Source: Fusobacterium ulcerans
GTDB taxonomy: Bacteria; Fusobacteriota; Fusobacteriia; Fusobacteriales; Fusobacteriaceae
NCBI RefSeq assembly: GCF_003019675.1
Contig: NZ_CP028105.1
Coordinates: 3,240,282 to 3,304,281 of the forward strand
Reading direction: 5' to 3'
DNA: 64,000 bases
Both the position numbers and the translations under genes were made by a program. The notes beneath the pieces are model-generated. The model was not told the origin of the DNA. It searched no databases and saw only the letters and a list, made by a program, of their open reading frames with translations. Below are positions 43,664 through 57,245 of the stretch, piece by piece. Each line of letters begins with the position of its first letter. Position 1 is the stretch's first letter.

Positions 43664-44368
43664 TTATTGTTCAAAAACTCCTAAATCTTTATTATCAAGA
43701 AGTAATTCTACTCTGTCATCAGATGTTAAATATGAATATTTTTCAATAAACCATTTTACTAACTCATCATCTCTCTCTATTATTGTTCCATTGTTAATAA
43801 AAATATTTATTGTTACTCCTTTAAAATTCTTCAAAGCAATCTCTATATCCTTTTCTATCATTTCTCTAGTCTGCCCCTTTACACATACAAGCAAACATAC
43901 AGAAAATAATTTTTTACTTACTTCTGCTATTTCATCTTCTTTCATAACAAAATTTTTATTATATACTTTTATTCTAAATTCATTATCAAATGTTTCTACT
44001 CCCATTCTAAAGCGTATTTCTACACCTGAAAAATATTTTTTAATTTCCTCAAGCCTTTTTATATATCCATAATAAATTTCAAAATAAAGTACTTTTATAT
44101 TTTTTTCTATAACTACTCTTTTTATCTTTTCTAAAGTTTTGGGAGTCAACTCAAAAACTGATCCAGAATTTATCACTTCTAAAACTCCATACTCCCCTGT
44201 TATCTCTTTTAAAACTTCCATATTTACATTATCTATTTCTTTTTCATCCAAAGAATTATCTTCTATATAGTTACAAAAACTGCATTTCCCATATTTACAT
44301 GGAAAACTTTTTAGAAGAACTATCTCTCTTTGATGCTTGTCAGTAATTTTATTGTATCTTATTCCCAT
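43664..44368 (-). CDS. Radical SAM protein under a preQ1 riboswitch (candidate queuine lyase, QueL-like)
   Basis: 234 residues. The iron-sulfur motif is C24-x4-C29-x2-C32 (CKYGKCSFC), one residue longer than the canonical CX3CX2C; 'GVLEVINSGSVFELTPKTLEKIKR' and 'VEIRFRMGVETFDNEFRIKVYNKNFV' fit the following partial TIM barrel. Together with YhhQ and a preQ1 riboswitch, this matches the context of queuine lyase (QueL), known from Clostridioides difficile salvage. The call to QueL rests on context and size, not on a sequence comparison. SD AAGGAGCAAAA precedes the ATG. Confidence 0.65.
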   Translation of the reverse strand: MGIRYNKITDKHQREIVLLKSFPCKYGKCSFCNYIEDNSLDEKEIDNVNMEVLKEITGEYGVLEVINSGSVFELTPKTLEKIKRVVIEKNIKVLYFEIYYGYIKRLEEIKKYFSGVEIRFRMGVETFDNEFRIKVYNKNFVMKEDEIAEVSKKLFSVCLLVCVKGQTREMIEKDIEIALKNFKGVTINIFINNGTIIERDDELVKWFIEKYSYLTSDDRVELLLDNKDLGVFEQ

Positions 44369-44396
44369 TTTTGCTCCTTATATAAAATTTTTCAAT

Positions 44397-44421
44397 AAAA
44401 AAAGCAGAGCCCAACCTCTGC
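44397..44421 (-). terminator. Expression-platform terminator of the preQ1 riboswitch
   Basis: GCAGAGGTTGGGCTCTGC on the minus strand (44421-44404), followed by seven T, between the aptamer and the radical SAM gene. Confidence 0.85.
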
Positions 44422-44436
44422 ATAAATAAAAAAAGA

Positions 44437-44475
44437 CTAGTTTTTTATAGATGGTTGGTTCACGCTAGGACATCT
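44437..44475 (-). promoter_or_regulatory. preQ1-I riboswitch aptamer
   Basis: On the minus strand: P1 AGATG (44475-44471) pairs with CATCT (44453-44449); loop TCCTAGCGTG (44470-44461); an A-rich tail ATAAAAAACTAG (44448-44437) that can pair back to the loop. This is the preQ1 class I pseudoknot pattern. It stands before a terminator and the queuosine salvage genes. Confidence 0.85.
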
Positions 44476-44518
44476 CCCTCTTATAGAGGATTTAGTGATT
44501 TATTTAATTTAACAACAT

Positions 44519-44547
44519 ATTTTATATTTAATTTAATAAAAAGTCAA
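44519..44547 (-). promoter_or_regulatory. Promoter of the preQ1-regulated operon
   Basis: On the minus strand: TTGACT (44547-44542), 17 bases, TAAAAT (44524-44519); predicted start near 44512, shortly before the aptamer. Confidence 0.7.
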
Positions 44548-44624
44548 CAATAATTTTATAAAAAAGAATGGCTTTTAAACATAAACTAACTTAAATTTTA
44601 TATGTAATCATATAATCTAAATAT

Positions 44625-44850
44625 TTTTATTTGTTTTTTTACAATAACATCATATTTAAATATATCATAAAAATTTTATTTAATTTTTAACAGCAACACC
44701 ATACTTAAATTTAATTTTAAATATATCACAGAAATTTTTATTTAATCTTTTTTTGCAATAACATCATATTTAAATTTAACTGAGAAGCTCTCACTACTTA
44801 AAATTACCTCATAATCAGACTATAATTTTCATTTAAAGTGAGAAGCTCCT
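44625..44850. repeat. Degenerate direct repeats in a gene-free gap
   Basis: The gap 44550-44909 holds no gene. It contains three imperfect direct repeats of about 60 bases with the pattern ACARYAACAYCATAYTTAAAT, beginning near 44641, 44690 and 44756. A GAGAAGCTC motif occurs twice (near 44783 and 44844). The units are too diverged for a CRISPR array. Confidence 0.4.
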
Positions 44851-44909
44851 TCATTAAAAGTTGAATATATTAGAATTTTTATTAAAATTTTCTAAATCTT
44901 CTTTTCATC

Positions 44910-45458
44910 TTAAATACTTTTTAAGGCTTCTTCAAATTCTTCTTTAGATATTCCATATCTATTTAATCTTGATAGGAATTGTTTCCCATTAGAATATCCT
45001 ATTCCTAATTTTCCTCCAACTTTTTCTCTTCTGACACTAGCATCTCCACTTCCTACGAGCCCGCAATCCATCAGATAATCCATTGTAAAGGTTACAGCCT
45101 TATCTTCCAATACACTGCATCTGGCTTTCTCTAATGCCTTTATTATAGCTTCAGGAGAGGCGTTCTCTACTCCTACATCACCATCTTTTGTTCCTTCTAT
45201 TCTTCTGATATAAGCATCCTTAGCTTCTGGAAAAAATTTATGTATATATTTTCTGATTTCCTCTCCAGCATGATCTGGATCAGTAAGAATTATTATTCCT
45301 TTATTTTGATTTGCTACTCTTATTTTTTCAATAGTTCCCTGCTTTCTTACAGCAAATCCATTTACTTGTATAATTTCAGCATCAACAGCAGCTTTTACTG
45401 CTGATATATCATCTCTTCCCTCTACAACTATTATTTCTTTTATACTTTTTTTCATCAT
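44910..45458 (-). CDS. rnmV: Ribonuclease M5 (5S rRNA maturase)
   Basis: 182 residues, the usual RNase M5 length. The N-terminal Toprim domain begins 'KEIIVVEGRDDISAVKAA' (catalytic Glu) and has 'GIIILTDPDHAGEEIRKYI' (DxD). 'EGTKDGDVGVENASPEAIIKAL' is diagnostic. The C-terminal domain binds 5S precursor. The start may be the second ATG (45455), because the SD AGAGG is better spaced to it. The enzyme suits the rRNA operon 4 kb away, but it is a single gene here. Confidence 0.92.
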   Translation of the reverse strand: MMKKSIKEIIVVEGRDDISAVKAAVDAEIIQVNGFAVRKQGTIEKIRVANQNKGIIILTDPDHAGEEIRKYIHKFFPEAKDAYIRRIEGTKDGDVGVENASPEAIIKALEKARCSVLEDKAVTFTMDYLMDCGLVGSGDASVRREKVGGKLGIGYSNGKQFLSRLNRYGISKEEFEEALKSI

Positions 45459-45534
45459 TACCTCTCAAATATCTCTTTATCTTGATTTATCAACCTATAT
45501 ATTGTATCAGAAATACCAGAAAATTAATAGAGTT

Positions 45535-45580
45535 TAATAAAAAAACTCCTTGAAGATTTTTAATATCAACAAAGAGTTTT
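45535..45580 (-). terminator. Terminator of the esterase/asnS operon
   Basis: AAAACTCCTTG (45542-45552) pairs with CAAAGAGTTTT (45570-45580) with one G-T pair; the T-run is on the minus strand. Confidence 0.65.
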
Positions 45581-45586
45581 ATATAT

Positions 45587-46615
45587 TTACTTATTTATTT
45601 TTTCATTGAAAAATTTTAAAAAATTAGACATATCTCTAGCTACATAATCCCATGTATGAGTTTCTCCATCACATAGATAGCCTTTAAAATTATATTTATT
45701 TTTTTTCATTCTTCCCATTACATCCAACCATTGCTGAAGCATCAGATGATTTACTCTGTCTTCTATTCCAACACTGGCATAAAAATATTTATCATTTAAT
45801 TTTTCTGCTTTCATGTATTTTATCATACTGTATGGATCCTCTTTTAATATTTTGTATCCCCATGAACCAAAAACTCTTATAAACTGTTTTTTATCAACAC
45901 TGCTAAAAAGAAATTTTGGTATGTACATAAATTTAAATAACCTTATAACTCTTCTATTTACACTCATTCTTATAAGATTTATTGCACCAGAAAAACTTCC
46001 TATAACTCTAAATATATCTATGTATTTTAATCCTAACTTAAATGCTGCATATCCTCCCATAGAAAAACCAACTATTCCCAATGATGATTTTGGAAGCTGC
46101 GTTTTTATCTCTGGAATAAGTTCACCAATTATATAATCTTCATATTGATAACCTTTTTCTGTAGCAAAATTGGAATACCAACTTTGTCCTTCTCCACCAG
46201 AACCTGTCAAAATAAATATCATAGGTTTTATATCTCCTTTTTTCAGTAGAGATACATAGTTTTCTAATAATTTTCCTTTCTCTAACCAGTCTTTATTTTC
46301 ATCTCTCAGCCCATGAAGAAGAAAAAGGCAAGGAATATTATCTTTTATATTATTTTTAGGGGTAATAATAGTATATTTCATTTCTTCATTCACAAAAGAA
46401 CTTTTTATACTTCTTTCTTCTAAAACTACATATTCATTAATTTCATCTTGTGAAATATCTGAATAGTCTGTAGCTGAATTTTTTATAAATTCAATTTCTT
46501 CAAAGCTGTTAACTCTTTTCAATTTTCTGGCAAGTTTTGATTTATATGGATAAGTTATTATATAAAATATACCCAGCATAATCATTATCCAGAGTAAAAA
46601 AAACTTTAATACCAT
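45587..46615 (-). CDS. Membrane-anchored alpha/beta hydrolase, esterase D/tributyrin esterase-like
   Basis: 342 residues with an N-terminal membrane helix (residues 3-21). The fold is shown by 'IPCLFLLHGLRDENKDWLEKG', the nucleophile elbow 'GIVGFSMGGYAAFKLGLKY' (GFSMG), 'VIGSFSGAIN', and the His in 'DGETHTWDYVARD'. This is the esterase D/S-formylglutathione hydrolase type, acting on short acyl esters. The substrate is unknown; the anchor is unusual. It is transcribed after asnS (27 bases). Confidence 0.75.
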   Translation of the reverse strand: MVLKFFLLWIMIMLGIFYIITYPYKSKLARKLKRVNSFEEIEFIKNSATDYSDISQDEINEYVVLEERSIKSSFVNEEMKYTIITPKNNIKDNIPCLFLLHGLRDENKDWLEKGKLLENYVSLLKKGDIKPMIFILTGSGGEGQSWYSNFATEKGYQYEDYIIGELIPEIKTQLPKSSLGIVGFSMGGYAAFKLGLKYIDIFRVIGSFSGAINLIRMSVNRRVIRLFKFMYIPKFLFSSVDKKQFIRVFGSWGYKILKEDPYSMIKYMKAEKLNDKYFYASVGIEDRVNHLMLQQWLDVMGRMKKNKYNFKGYLCDGETHTWDYVARDMSNFLKFFNEKINK

Positions 46616-46642
46616 CTTTGATCCCCTTAATTAACATTATAA

Positions 46643-48034
46643 TTAAAATTCTGCGTTATTAGGTGTTCTTGGGAACGGAATTACGTCACGGATATTTGTC
46701 ATTCCAGTTACATACATAATCATTCTTTCAAATCCCAATCCATATCCTGAATGAGGGAAGCTTCCATATTTTCTTAAATCTAAATAGAATCCATAGTCTT
46801 CTGTATTCATTCCTAATTCATTTATTCTTCCTTCAAGAATTTCAAGATTATCTTCTCTTTGAGAACCACCGATGATTTCTCCAATTCCAGGAGCTAATAA
46901 GTCCATTGCTCTTACAGTTTTTCCATCTTCATTAAGTTTCATATAAAATGCTTTTATATCTTTTGGATAATCAGTAAGGAAAACTGGCTTTTTAAAATAT
47001 TCCTCAGCTAAGTATCTTTCATGCTCACTTTGAAGATCAATTCCCCATTTTACTGGATAATCAAATTTCTTTCCTGATTTTTCAAGTATTTCAATAGCTT
47101 CAGTGTATGTAAGTCTTCCAAAGTCACTATTTAATACATTGTTAAGTTTATCAAATAATCCTTTTTCAATAAATTGATTGAAGAATTCCATTTCTTCTGG
47201 ACATTGTTCTAAAACATATTTAATTATATATTTTACCATAGCTTCTGCAAGTTCCATATTAGCTTCAAGATCAGCAAAAGCTATTTCTGGCTCTATCATC
47301 CAGAACTCTGAAGCATGTCTTGCAGTATTAGAATATTCTGCTCTAAATGTAGGTCCAAATGTATATATATTTCTAAAAGCAGCACAATAAGTTTCTCCAC
47401 TTAGTTGTCCGCTTACAGTCAAGTTAGTTTCTTTTCCAAAGAAATCTTTAGAAGAGTCTACTTTTCCATCTTCGCCTTTAGGAAGATCATTTAAATCTAA
47501 AGTAGTTACTCTGAACATTTCTCCAGCACCTTCAGCATCAGACCCAGTTATTATTGGAGTATGTACATATACAAATCCATTTTCCTGGAAAAATTTATGA
47601 ATAGCATAGGCTATAACTGATCTTACTCTAAATACAGCTGAAAATGTATTAGTTCTAGGTCTTAAATGAGCTTTTGTTCTCAAGTATTCAAAAGTATGTC
47701 TTTTATTTTGTAAAGGATAATCTAAATCAGCCTTTTGATATATTTCTACACCATTTGCTATTATTTCTATATCTTGTCCAGCCCCTTGAGACCTTACTAA
47801 TTTTCCATTTACTCTTATTGAAGAAATTATAGATAAACGTGAAATTTCATCAAAATTATTTAATTTTGTATCAAATACTATTTGGATTCCTTTAAAAAAT
47901 GATCCATCATTAATTTCTATAAAACCAAAGTTTTTTTGAACTCTGATTTTCTTTATCCATCCTGATATTTCTATTTCTTGATCAATAAACTTTTCTTTGT
48001 CTCTGTATAGAGACTTAACTGTTACTTTTTCCAT
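46643..48034 (-). CDS. asnS: Asparaginyl-tRNA synthetase
   Basis: 463 residues. An OB-fold anticodon domain ('[27 protein letters not shown]') precedes the class IIb core: motif 2 '[34 protein letters not shown]', '[29 protein letters not shown]' and motif 3 '[29 protein letters not shown]'. The length and the FRAEYSNT motif, typical for AsnRS, distinguish it from AspRS. It lies after the DUF896 gene by 18 bases. Confidence 0.96.
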   Translation of the reverse strand: MEKVTVKSLYRDKEKFIDQEIEISGWIKKIRVQKNFGFIEINDGSFFKGIQIVFDTKLNNFDEISRLSIISSIRVNGKLVRSQGAGQDIEIIANGVEIYQKADLDYPLQNKRHTFEYLRTKAHLRPRTNTFSAVFRVRSVIAYAIHKFFQENGFVYVHTPIITGSDAEGAGEMFRVTTLDLNDLPKGEDGKVDSSKDFFGKETNLTVSGQLSGETYCAAFRNIYTFGPTFRAEYSNTARHASEFWMIEPEIAFADLEANMELAEAMVKYIIKYVLEQCPEEMEFFNQFIEKGLFDKLNNVLNSDFGRLTYTEAIEILEKSGKKFDYPVKWGIDLQSEHERYLAEEYFKKPVFLTDYPKDIKAFYMKLNEDGKTVRAMDLLAPGIGEIIGGSQREDNLEILEGRINELGMNTEDYGFYLDLRKYGSFPHSGYGLGFERMIMYVTGMTNIRDVIPFPRTPNNAEF

Positions 48035-48052
48035 TTTTACCCCCGTAAAACT

Positions 48053-48253
48053 TTATATTATTTTTGTACTGTTTTCAACTTCGCCATCTACTATTGTTAT
48101 ATTATCTAAATGCCCTTTTACTTGAGCTCTAAATTGCTCCATATACATTTTTCTAAACAATTCTCTTTCTTTTTTTTCATCAAGAGTCAATTCTCTTTCT
48201 CTTGAAAGTTTTGTAAAATAATTTATTTTTTCTATTATTTTATTCATTTCCAT
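48053..48253 (-). CDS. DUF896 (YnzC-like) small protein
   Basis: 66 residues. 'IIEKINYFTKLSRERELTLDEKKERELFRKMYMEQFRAQVKGHLDNI' fits DUF896, small helical-hairpin proteins of unknown function common in Gram-positive bacteria. It is first in an apparent operon with asnS and an esterase. The second half (VDGEVENSTKII) is short and flexible. Confidence 0.8.
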   Translation of the reverse strand: MEMNKIIEKINYFTKLSRERELTLDEKKERELFRKMYMEQFRAQVKGHLDNITIVDGEVENSTKII

Positions 48254-48423
48254 ATTATTTATCTCCTCATTAATTCTTTTATTTTCTTTCCCTAAAAAAT
48301 GCTTAATTCTTGAAATAAAAAATTAATAATGTCATTATATCATATATAGGACTGGAATTAAAGCCCCTCTTTTACAAGTTATTCTTTTTTTACAAAAATC
48401 TATATCTAAATCTTAATATTTAT

Positions 48424-49644
48424 TTATTCTTCTGAGTTTATGTTTCTTATAATTCCAAAAGCTGAAAATATAGTTATAAGGGAAGTCCCACCATAACTGA
48501 ATATTGGCATAGGTATTCCGAATACTGGAAGCATACCAAGTGCAACATATATATTTATCAATACCTGTGTTATCAAGTAACCACCAATACCAATTGCCAG
48601 ATATTTTCCGAAATAACTTTTGCACTCCATAGCAGTTCTTTTTATAAGATTAAAAATCAAAAAGAAAAATATCATTATAATAAACATTCCAATAAAACCA
48701 AGTTCTTCTCCATATGAAGCTAAGATAAAGTCTGTTCTTATTTCTGGAAGATAACTGTATTTTTGTACTCCATTTGCATATCCTTTTCCTAAAATACCTC
48801 CGCTTCCAAAGGCTAAAAGAGATTGTCCTACTTGATAACCTATAGCATTGTCATATTCATTATTAAGAATTCCATTTAAAAAACTTCCTATTCTTCTCAT
48901 CTTATATCCCTTACCTGAAACATCTCCTAAATGATGAACATAGAGGCATATTCCAGTCATTCCGACTACTCCTGCTGTTATTACTGACACTATCCATTTA
49001 GTGTCTATTCTTGACATAAACAGCATAAAAAGCAGTATAGCTATGTAATGTATCATTGTTCCCAGATCATCTTGAAACATTATAAAAAATCCAAATAAAA
49101 CCATTATAGGCATAACAGAAAAAACTATTGAAAGATTTTTAGCTCCATCTCTTTCACATCTCTCTAAAATATGAGCAATAAGAATTATAAAAGGAAGTTT
49201 TAATAATTCCGCTGGCTGCAAACTAAACCCAAATAAACGTATCCATCCTATAGCTCCATTTATTCTGGGAACTATCCCAGGAAACATTTTGGCTCCTATT
49301 AAAATAAATGAAAATAAAGCCACAGTTATTATTAAAAGAAAAAGATTAAATCCATTTTTATTATAATGTTTATAATTTATACTCCCAGTAAATATCAAAG
49401 CAAAAAAAGCAAGGAACATATATATAAGATAATTGGTGAAAATTCCTATACCTCTTGTATATATAGTATAAAAACTTGCACTAAGCATATTTAGTACACT
49501 AAGTATTATTAAAATAAGAATACAACCCATCATAGTTAAACTTCGTCTTTTTTTTCTTTTTTTGTCTTCTTTTTCTTTTTGTTCCTTTTTGAGAATGTTT
49601 ATTTTGTGGTAAATATTTTTATCATCTATATTTGTATTAGCCAT
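48424..49644 (-). CDS. FtsW/RodA/SpoVE-family peptidoglycan glycosyltransferase
   Basis: 406 residues with about ten membrane segments and a basic N-terminal tail of about 40 residues. 'GAIGWIRLFGFSLQPAELLKLPFIIL', 'FQDDLGTMIHYIAILLFMLF', 'GKGYANGVQKYSYLPEIRTDFILASYGEELGFIGM' and 'FGIPMPIFSYGGTSLITIFSAFGII' are SEDS-family motifs, including the catalytic Asp region. The 'NGVQKYSYLPE' stretch and lack of a neighbouring PBP leave open whether it is RodA (elongation) or FtsW (division). The gene is a single unit between DUF896 and the 5S gene. Confidence 0.88.
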   Translation of the reverse strand: MANTNIDDKNIYHKINILKKEQKEKEDKKRKKRRSLTMMGCILILIILSVLNMLSASFYTIYTRGIGIFTNYLIYMFLAFFALIFTGSINYKHYNKNGFNLFLLIITVALFSFILIGAKMFPGIVPRINGAIGWIRLFGFSLQPAELLKLPFIILIAHILERCERDGAKNLSIVFSVMPIMVLFGFFIMFQDDLGTMIHYIAILLFMLFMSRIDTKWIVSVITAGVVGMTGICLYVHHLGDVSGKGYKMRRIGSFLNGILNNEYDNAIGYQVGQSLLAFGSGGILGKGYANGVQKYSYLPEIRTDFILASYGEELGFIGMFIIMIFFFLIFNLIKRTAMECKSYFGKYLAIGIGGYLITQVLINIYVALGMLPVFGIPMPIFSYGGTSLITIFSAFGIIRNINSEE

Positions 49645-49721
49645 TTGTCCTCCACTATAAACTCCAAAAAATAAAAAAATATTCCCCGAATGGAGAGTTC
49701 TAAAAAATGTTATAAAAAAAG

Positions 49722-49838
49722 CTTGGCAAGTTCCTATCCTCCCGGGAGGCTTCCCTCCAAGTACTTTCAGCGTTTACGGGCTTAACTTCTGGGTTCGGAA
49801 TGGGACCAGGTGTACCCCCGCAGCTATTCTTACCAAGC
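49722..49838 (-). rRNA. rrf: 5S ribosomal RNA
   Basis: About 117 nt. The minus-strand sequence has the usual CCGAACCCAGAAGTTAAGC loop and terminal complementarity (GCTTGGTA / GCCAAGC). It follows the 23S gene by about 70 bases. The ends are estimated. Confidence 0.93.
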
Positions 49839-49908
49839 TGTGTGTGTATTATTTCTAATAGACACTTGAAACTATATAGTAGCATACGCTTTCGCGCTTT
49901 CAATCTTT

Positions 49909-52822
<2,914 letters not shown>

Positions 52823-52935
52823 TTGTTTTTGTTTAATTTGATTGACAGCTAACTCTGTTTATATAAACAAGAGTTAAAATTGTATTTAATCTACTATATA
52901 GTTTCCAATGTCCATAAAAAAATCGAAAAAAAATT

Positions 52936-53011
52936 TGGTGGAGATAAGCGGGATCGAACCGCTGACCTACGCAGTGCAAGTGCGTCGCTCTCCCAACTGA
53001 GCTATATCCCC
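52936..53011 (-). tRNA. tRNA-Ala (anticodon TGC)
   Basis: Cloverleaf with GGGGATA acceptor, anticodon loop CTTGCAC, T-arm GCGGTTCGATCCCGC and encoded CCA. It lies in the 16S-23S spacer. Confidence 0.96.
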
Positions 53012-53019
53012 ATACTTAT

Positions 53020-53096
53020 TGGTGCGTTTGAGTGGACTCGAACCACCGACCTCACGCTTATCAGGCGTGTGCTCTAACCAGCTGAGCTACAAACGC
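53020..53096 (-). tRNA. tRNA-Ile (anticodon GAT)
   Basis: Cloverleaf with acceptor GCGTTTG/CAAACGC, anticodon loop CTGATAA, T-loop GTTCGAGTC and encoded CCA. It is the first tRNA after 16S, in the usual Ile-Ala order. Confidence 0.96.
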
Positions 53097-53159
53097 AACT
53101 GTGATAAAGTTGCACAAGAACATTATCAATAGAATAGAGAAAGAGAAATGATCTCCTTA

Positions 53160-54667
<1,508 letters not shown>

Positions 54668-54804
54668 AATCTATTTACTCAGTTATATAACTGATTGTTT
54701 ACACCTATTTATTGTTTGTTGATTTTTTCATCTCTCTCTATTCTGTTGTTAATGTCCTTTTTATTGTTTTTCTTTTCTGTCCCCTTTTCTCGTGGACAAG
54801 GATT

Positions 54805-54833
54805 ATAATACCATAATTAGCAATTCACGTCAA
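54805..54833 (-). promoter_or_regulatory. rRNA operon promoter
   Basis: On the minus strand: TTGACG (54833-54828), 17 bases, TATTAT (54810-54805), about 140 bases before 16S. Confidence 0.7.
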
Positions 54834-54908
54834 CAGTTTTTTTTATTTTTTTAAAAGTATTTTGTAATCTATTATATTACCCTTTGATTTTATTAGAATC
54901 TTTAAAAT

Positions 54909-54958
54909 AAAAAAACTGGCTTGAAGTTTTTTATTGCTAAATTCCAAGTCAGTTTTTT
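54909..54958 (-). terminator. Terminator of the mtnN-sepF operon
   Basis: AAAAAACTGGCTTG pairs with CAAGTCAGTTTTTT (one mismatch); T-run on the minus strand, directly after the sepF stop. Confidence 0.75.
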
Positions 54959-54963
54959 ATAAA

Positions 54964-55281
54964 TTATTTTTTGTATGATGGAATTATTTCTTCCTCTTCA
55001 TCATATCTTGAATCCATCACACTATTTCTATCTTTGTATTCAAAGACAAATTTTTTATTTTTAGGAATAGTGCAGAATACTTTTTCTCCCGGATTTACTA
55101 TCTGTCCCTCTTGAATATATACTGCCCCACTAATATAATCTAGTATTCTTTGAGAATCATTTGCATCTAAGTCAAAAAGATTTATGTGAACTATTCTATC
55201 TTTTTTTATATGTTCTATACATTTCATACAATCTTCAAATTTAGTTGGTTTAATAAAAACTATATTGACATCCATATCCAT
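54964..55281 (-). CDS. sepF: SepF-like cell division protein
   Basis: 105 residues. 'VVFIKPTKFEDCMKCIEHIKKDRIVHINLFDLDANDSQRILDYISGAVYIQEGQIVNPGEKVFCTIPKN' covers the SepF core (the first segment reads NIVFIKP), including the conserved D..D.QRILD..SG. The long N-terminal membrane-targeting tail of Bacillus SepF is absent, so membrane attachment would need another route. SepF ties FtsZ to the membrane in Gram-positives and archaea; its presence in an outer-membrane organism is notable. The gene ends the operon. SD GAGGAGATAAAAT precedes the ATG. Confidence 0.82.
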   Translation of the reverse strand: MDMDVNIVFIKPTKFEDCMKCIEHIKKDRIVHINLFDLDANDSQRILDYISGAVYIQEGQIVNPGEKVFCTIPKNKKFVFEYKDRNSVMDSRYDEEEEIIPSYKK

Positions 55282-55348
55282 ATTTTATCTCCTCTTATCA
55301 TTTAATACTTATACATTAAGGATACTATTTTATTTATATTTTTTCAAC

Positions 55349-56269
55349 TTATTTATTTTTTATTTTTACAATTCCAGGAACAGTGAAATTTTTTCCATCA
55401 TATCTTAAAGAGGCAGCCTCTTCTCCAATATAATTTGTCACTACTGCATTTCCTACTCTTTCTTCTTCATATCCTAGAATTTCTCCTCTATACTCTATTG
55501 GAGCTCCTATTTTATATACTTCCATTTCAGTTCCTAATTTTAAGTTGCTGTTAGCACCTGAATTTATTATTATTGTATTTCCAGATTTTTTTACAATACT
55601 TGCACTCCAAGGCATTGAATCCAGTTTTTTTACTATTTTCTCTACTCCTTGTATTACAGCAGCTCTAAATGCTTCTTCTTCTAAAGAAGTATACGATCCG
55701 TATGTTCCAGCTCCAAGTACAGTTCCAAATGTGACACTTGAACTTCCTTCACCTGTTTCTATCCATACTTTTCCATTAGTTACATCTATAACTTTTAACT
55801 CAATAACAACTTCTGCTTTCTGTTCCTTGCTTTTTGAAAATAATGATTTATTCCCAGTAGTATTCAACGCATATTTTGTTACACTTCCTATCACTACAAA
55901 ATCTGTATCTAAAAACTTTTGTCTGGATAACAATGATTTTTCACCTAAAGTATTAGAAAAGGCTAATTCTTCTATAACAGAATCTAAATCACTTCTTTCC
56001 AATACATTAAATCTTCCAGAGTTTGAAAATTCAGAGGCAAGAATATCTTTTGTTGTTATGTCTGTTCTTTGTGTTCCAAATCTCGAATAATTTTTTACCT
56101 TCCCAATAACTACTCTCCTCTTAGGAAGAGTATTCTCCTTCAAAGTATTATATTCTCTCAAGCTGACTACTTTGTCATCTTTTTTTATATTACTTTCTAC
56201 TCCTGTTTTTCCACAAGATAAAAGAAGAAGGGATATAAAAATCATTCCTGCAATATTCCTTGATTTCAT
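55349..56269 (-). CDS. CsgG/HfaB-family outer-membrane lipoprotein
   Basis: 306 residues. Lipobox LLLSC (Cys near residue 19). 'RRVVIGKVKNYSRFGTQRTDITTKDILASEFSNSGRFNVLERSDLDSVIEE' is the CsgG-type core, followed by 'VVIGSVTKYALNT', 'VVIELKVIDVTNGKVWIETGEGS' and a C-terminal SH3-like domain ('VYKIGAPIEYRGEILGYEEERVG'). CsgG forms the curli secretion pore; no csgA/B/E/F genes are here, so this copy may serve another outer-membrane export or assembly role. It sits in an operon with housekeeping genes. Confidence 0.82.
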   Translation of the reverse strand: MKSRNIAGMIFISLLLLSCGKTGVESNIKKDDKVVSLREYNTLKENTLPKRRVVIGKVKNYSRFGTQRTDITTKDILASEFSNSGRFNVLERSDLDSVIEELAFSNTLGEKSLLSRQKFLDTDFVVIGSVTKYALNTTGNKSLFSKSKEQKAEVVIELKVIDVTNGKVWIETGEGSSSVTFGTVLGAGTYGSYTSLEEEAFRAAVIQGVEKIVKKLDSMPWSASIVKKSGNTIIINSGANSNLKLGTEMEVYKIGAPIEYRGEILGYEEERVGNAVVTNYIGEEAASLRYDGKNFTVPGIVKIKNK

Positions 56270-56281
56270 TTTTCACTCTCC

Positions 56282-57232
56282 TTATAACTTTTCTAAAATT
56301 ATTTTAACTATTTCCTCAGCTGAAAGATTGCTTGTAAAACCAGAAGCTTTACGATGTCCTCCACCGCCAAATATCCCAGCTATAACATTTACATCTGTAT
56401 CATGTTTACTTCTCATACTTCCTTTAATAACACCTATTGCATCTTCTCTCAAAAATAAAGATACTTCTGCTTTTTCATATGATACTAAATTCTCTACTAT
56501 TTCTTCTGTATCTTCTTTTCTTCCACCATTTTTCATAAAATCCTTATTAGAAAGATAAAAATAAGCCAGTCTCTTTTTTTCATCAAATTTCATTTCATAC
56601 ATAGCCTGACCTAAAAATTTTATTGCTGCCATACTTTTAGTATTTAAAAATTCTCTAACTATTTTAGAATTATTAACTCCTATTTTAACCAGATGTCCTG
56701 CCATTTTAAATGTTTCTTCAGTAACATTATCGTGTTTAAAATTTCCTGTATCATTTACAAGTCCAGTGTATAGAGATTCTCCTATATTTATATCTATTTC
56801 AACATTTAAAAATTTTAAAAACTTATATATTATTTCACTTGTAGAAGAAATGTTTTCTACATAATTAATATCTCCATATTTTGGATTACTAATATGATGA
56901 TCTATATTTATTGTAAATATATTTTTTATTGCATTTTCCACATTGCCTATTCTGCTCAAAGCAGCACTGTCTACACATATAGCTAAATCTATATCATATT
57001 TTTTATTGGAATCATACATTTCTGCTCTTCTTTCTAATTCCAAAAATTTTACTCTGTCAGGAGTTTTGTCCTGAAGAACAAATCTTACCTCACACTTATT
57101 ATTAAATTTTTCAATTCCAGCTAAAAGAGCAAGCCCTGCTCCAATCGCATCTCCATCTGGATTTACATGAGAAGTGATAAGTATTTTTTTGCTTTCCATT
57201 ATCTTATTTTTTATATTTAAAAAACTTTCCAA
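56282..57232 (-). CDS. nrnA: DHH/DHHA1 phosphoesterase, NrnA-like
   Basis: 316 residues. 'ITSHVNPDGDAIGAGLALL' holds the metal Asp residues, the DHH motif is in 'FTINIDHHISNPKYGDI', then 'LYTGLVNDTGNFKHDNV' and the DHHA1 motif 'GIFGGGGHRKASGFTS'. Proteins of this type degrade nano-RNA and 3',5'-pAp. The start is TTG 57232 with SD GGAGGG. It follows the double HprK gene by 13 bases. Confidence 0.88.
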   Translation of the reverse strand: MESFLNIKNKIMESKKILITSHVNPDGDAIGAGLALLAGIEKFNNKCEVRFVLQDKTPDRVKFLELERRAEMYDSNKKYDIDLAICVDSAALSRIGNVENAIKNIFTINIDHHISNPKYGDINYVENISSTSEIIYKFLKFLNVEIDINIGESLYTGLVNDTGNFKHDNVTEETFKMAGHLVKIGVNNSKIVREFLNTKSMAAIKFLGQAMYEMKFDEKKRLAYFYLSNKDFMKNGGRKEDTEEIVENLVSYEKAEVSLFLREDAIGVIKGSMRSKHDTDVNVIAGIFGGGGHRKASGFTSNLSAEEIVKIILEKL

Positions 57233-57245
57233 AATTCCCTCCTGA

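Noticed and set aside
44625-44850. Possible CRISPR array
   Set aside because: The repeats are imperfect, uneven in spacing and AT-rich, and no cas gene is near. I saw no CRISPR array in the window.
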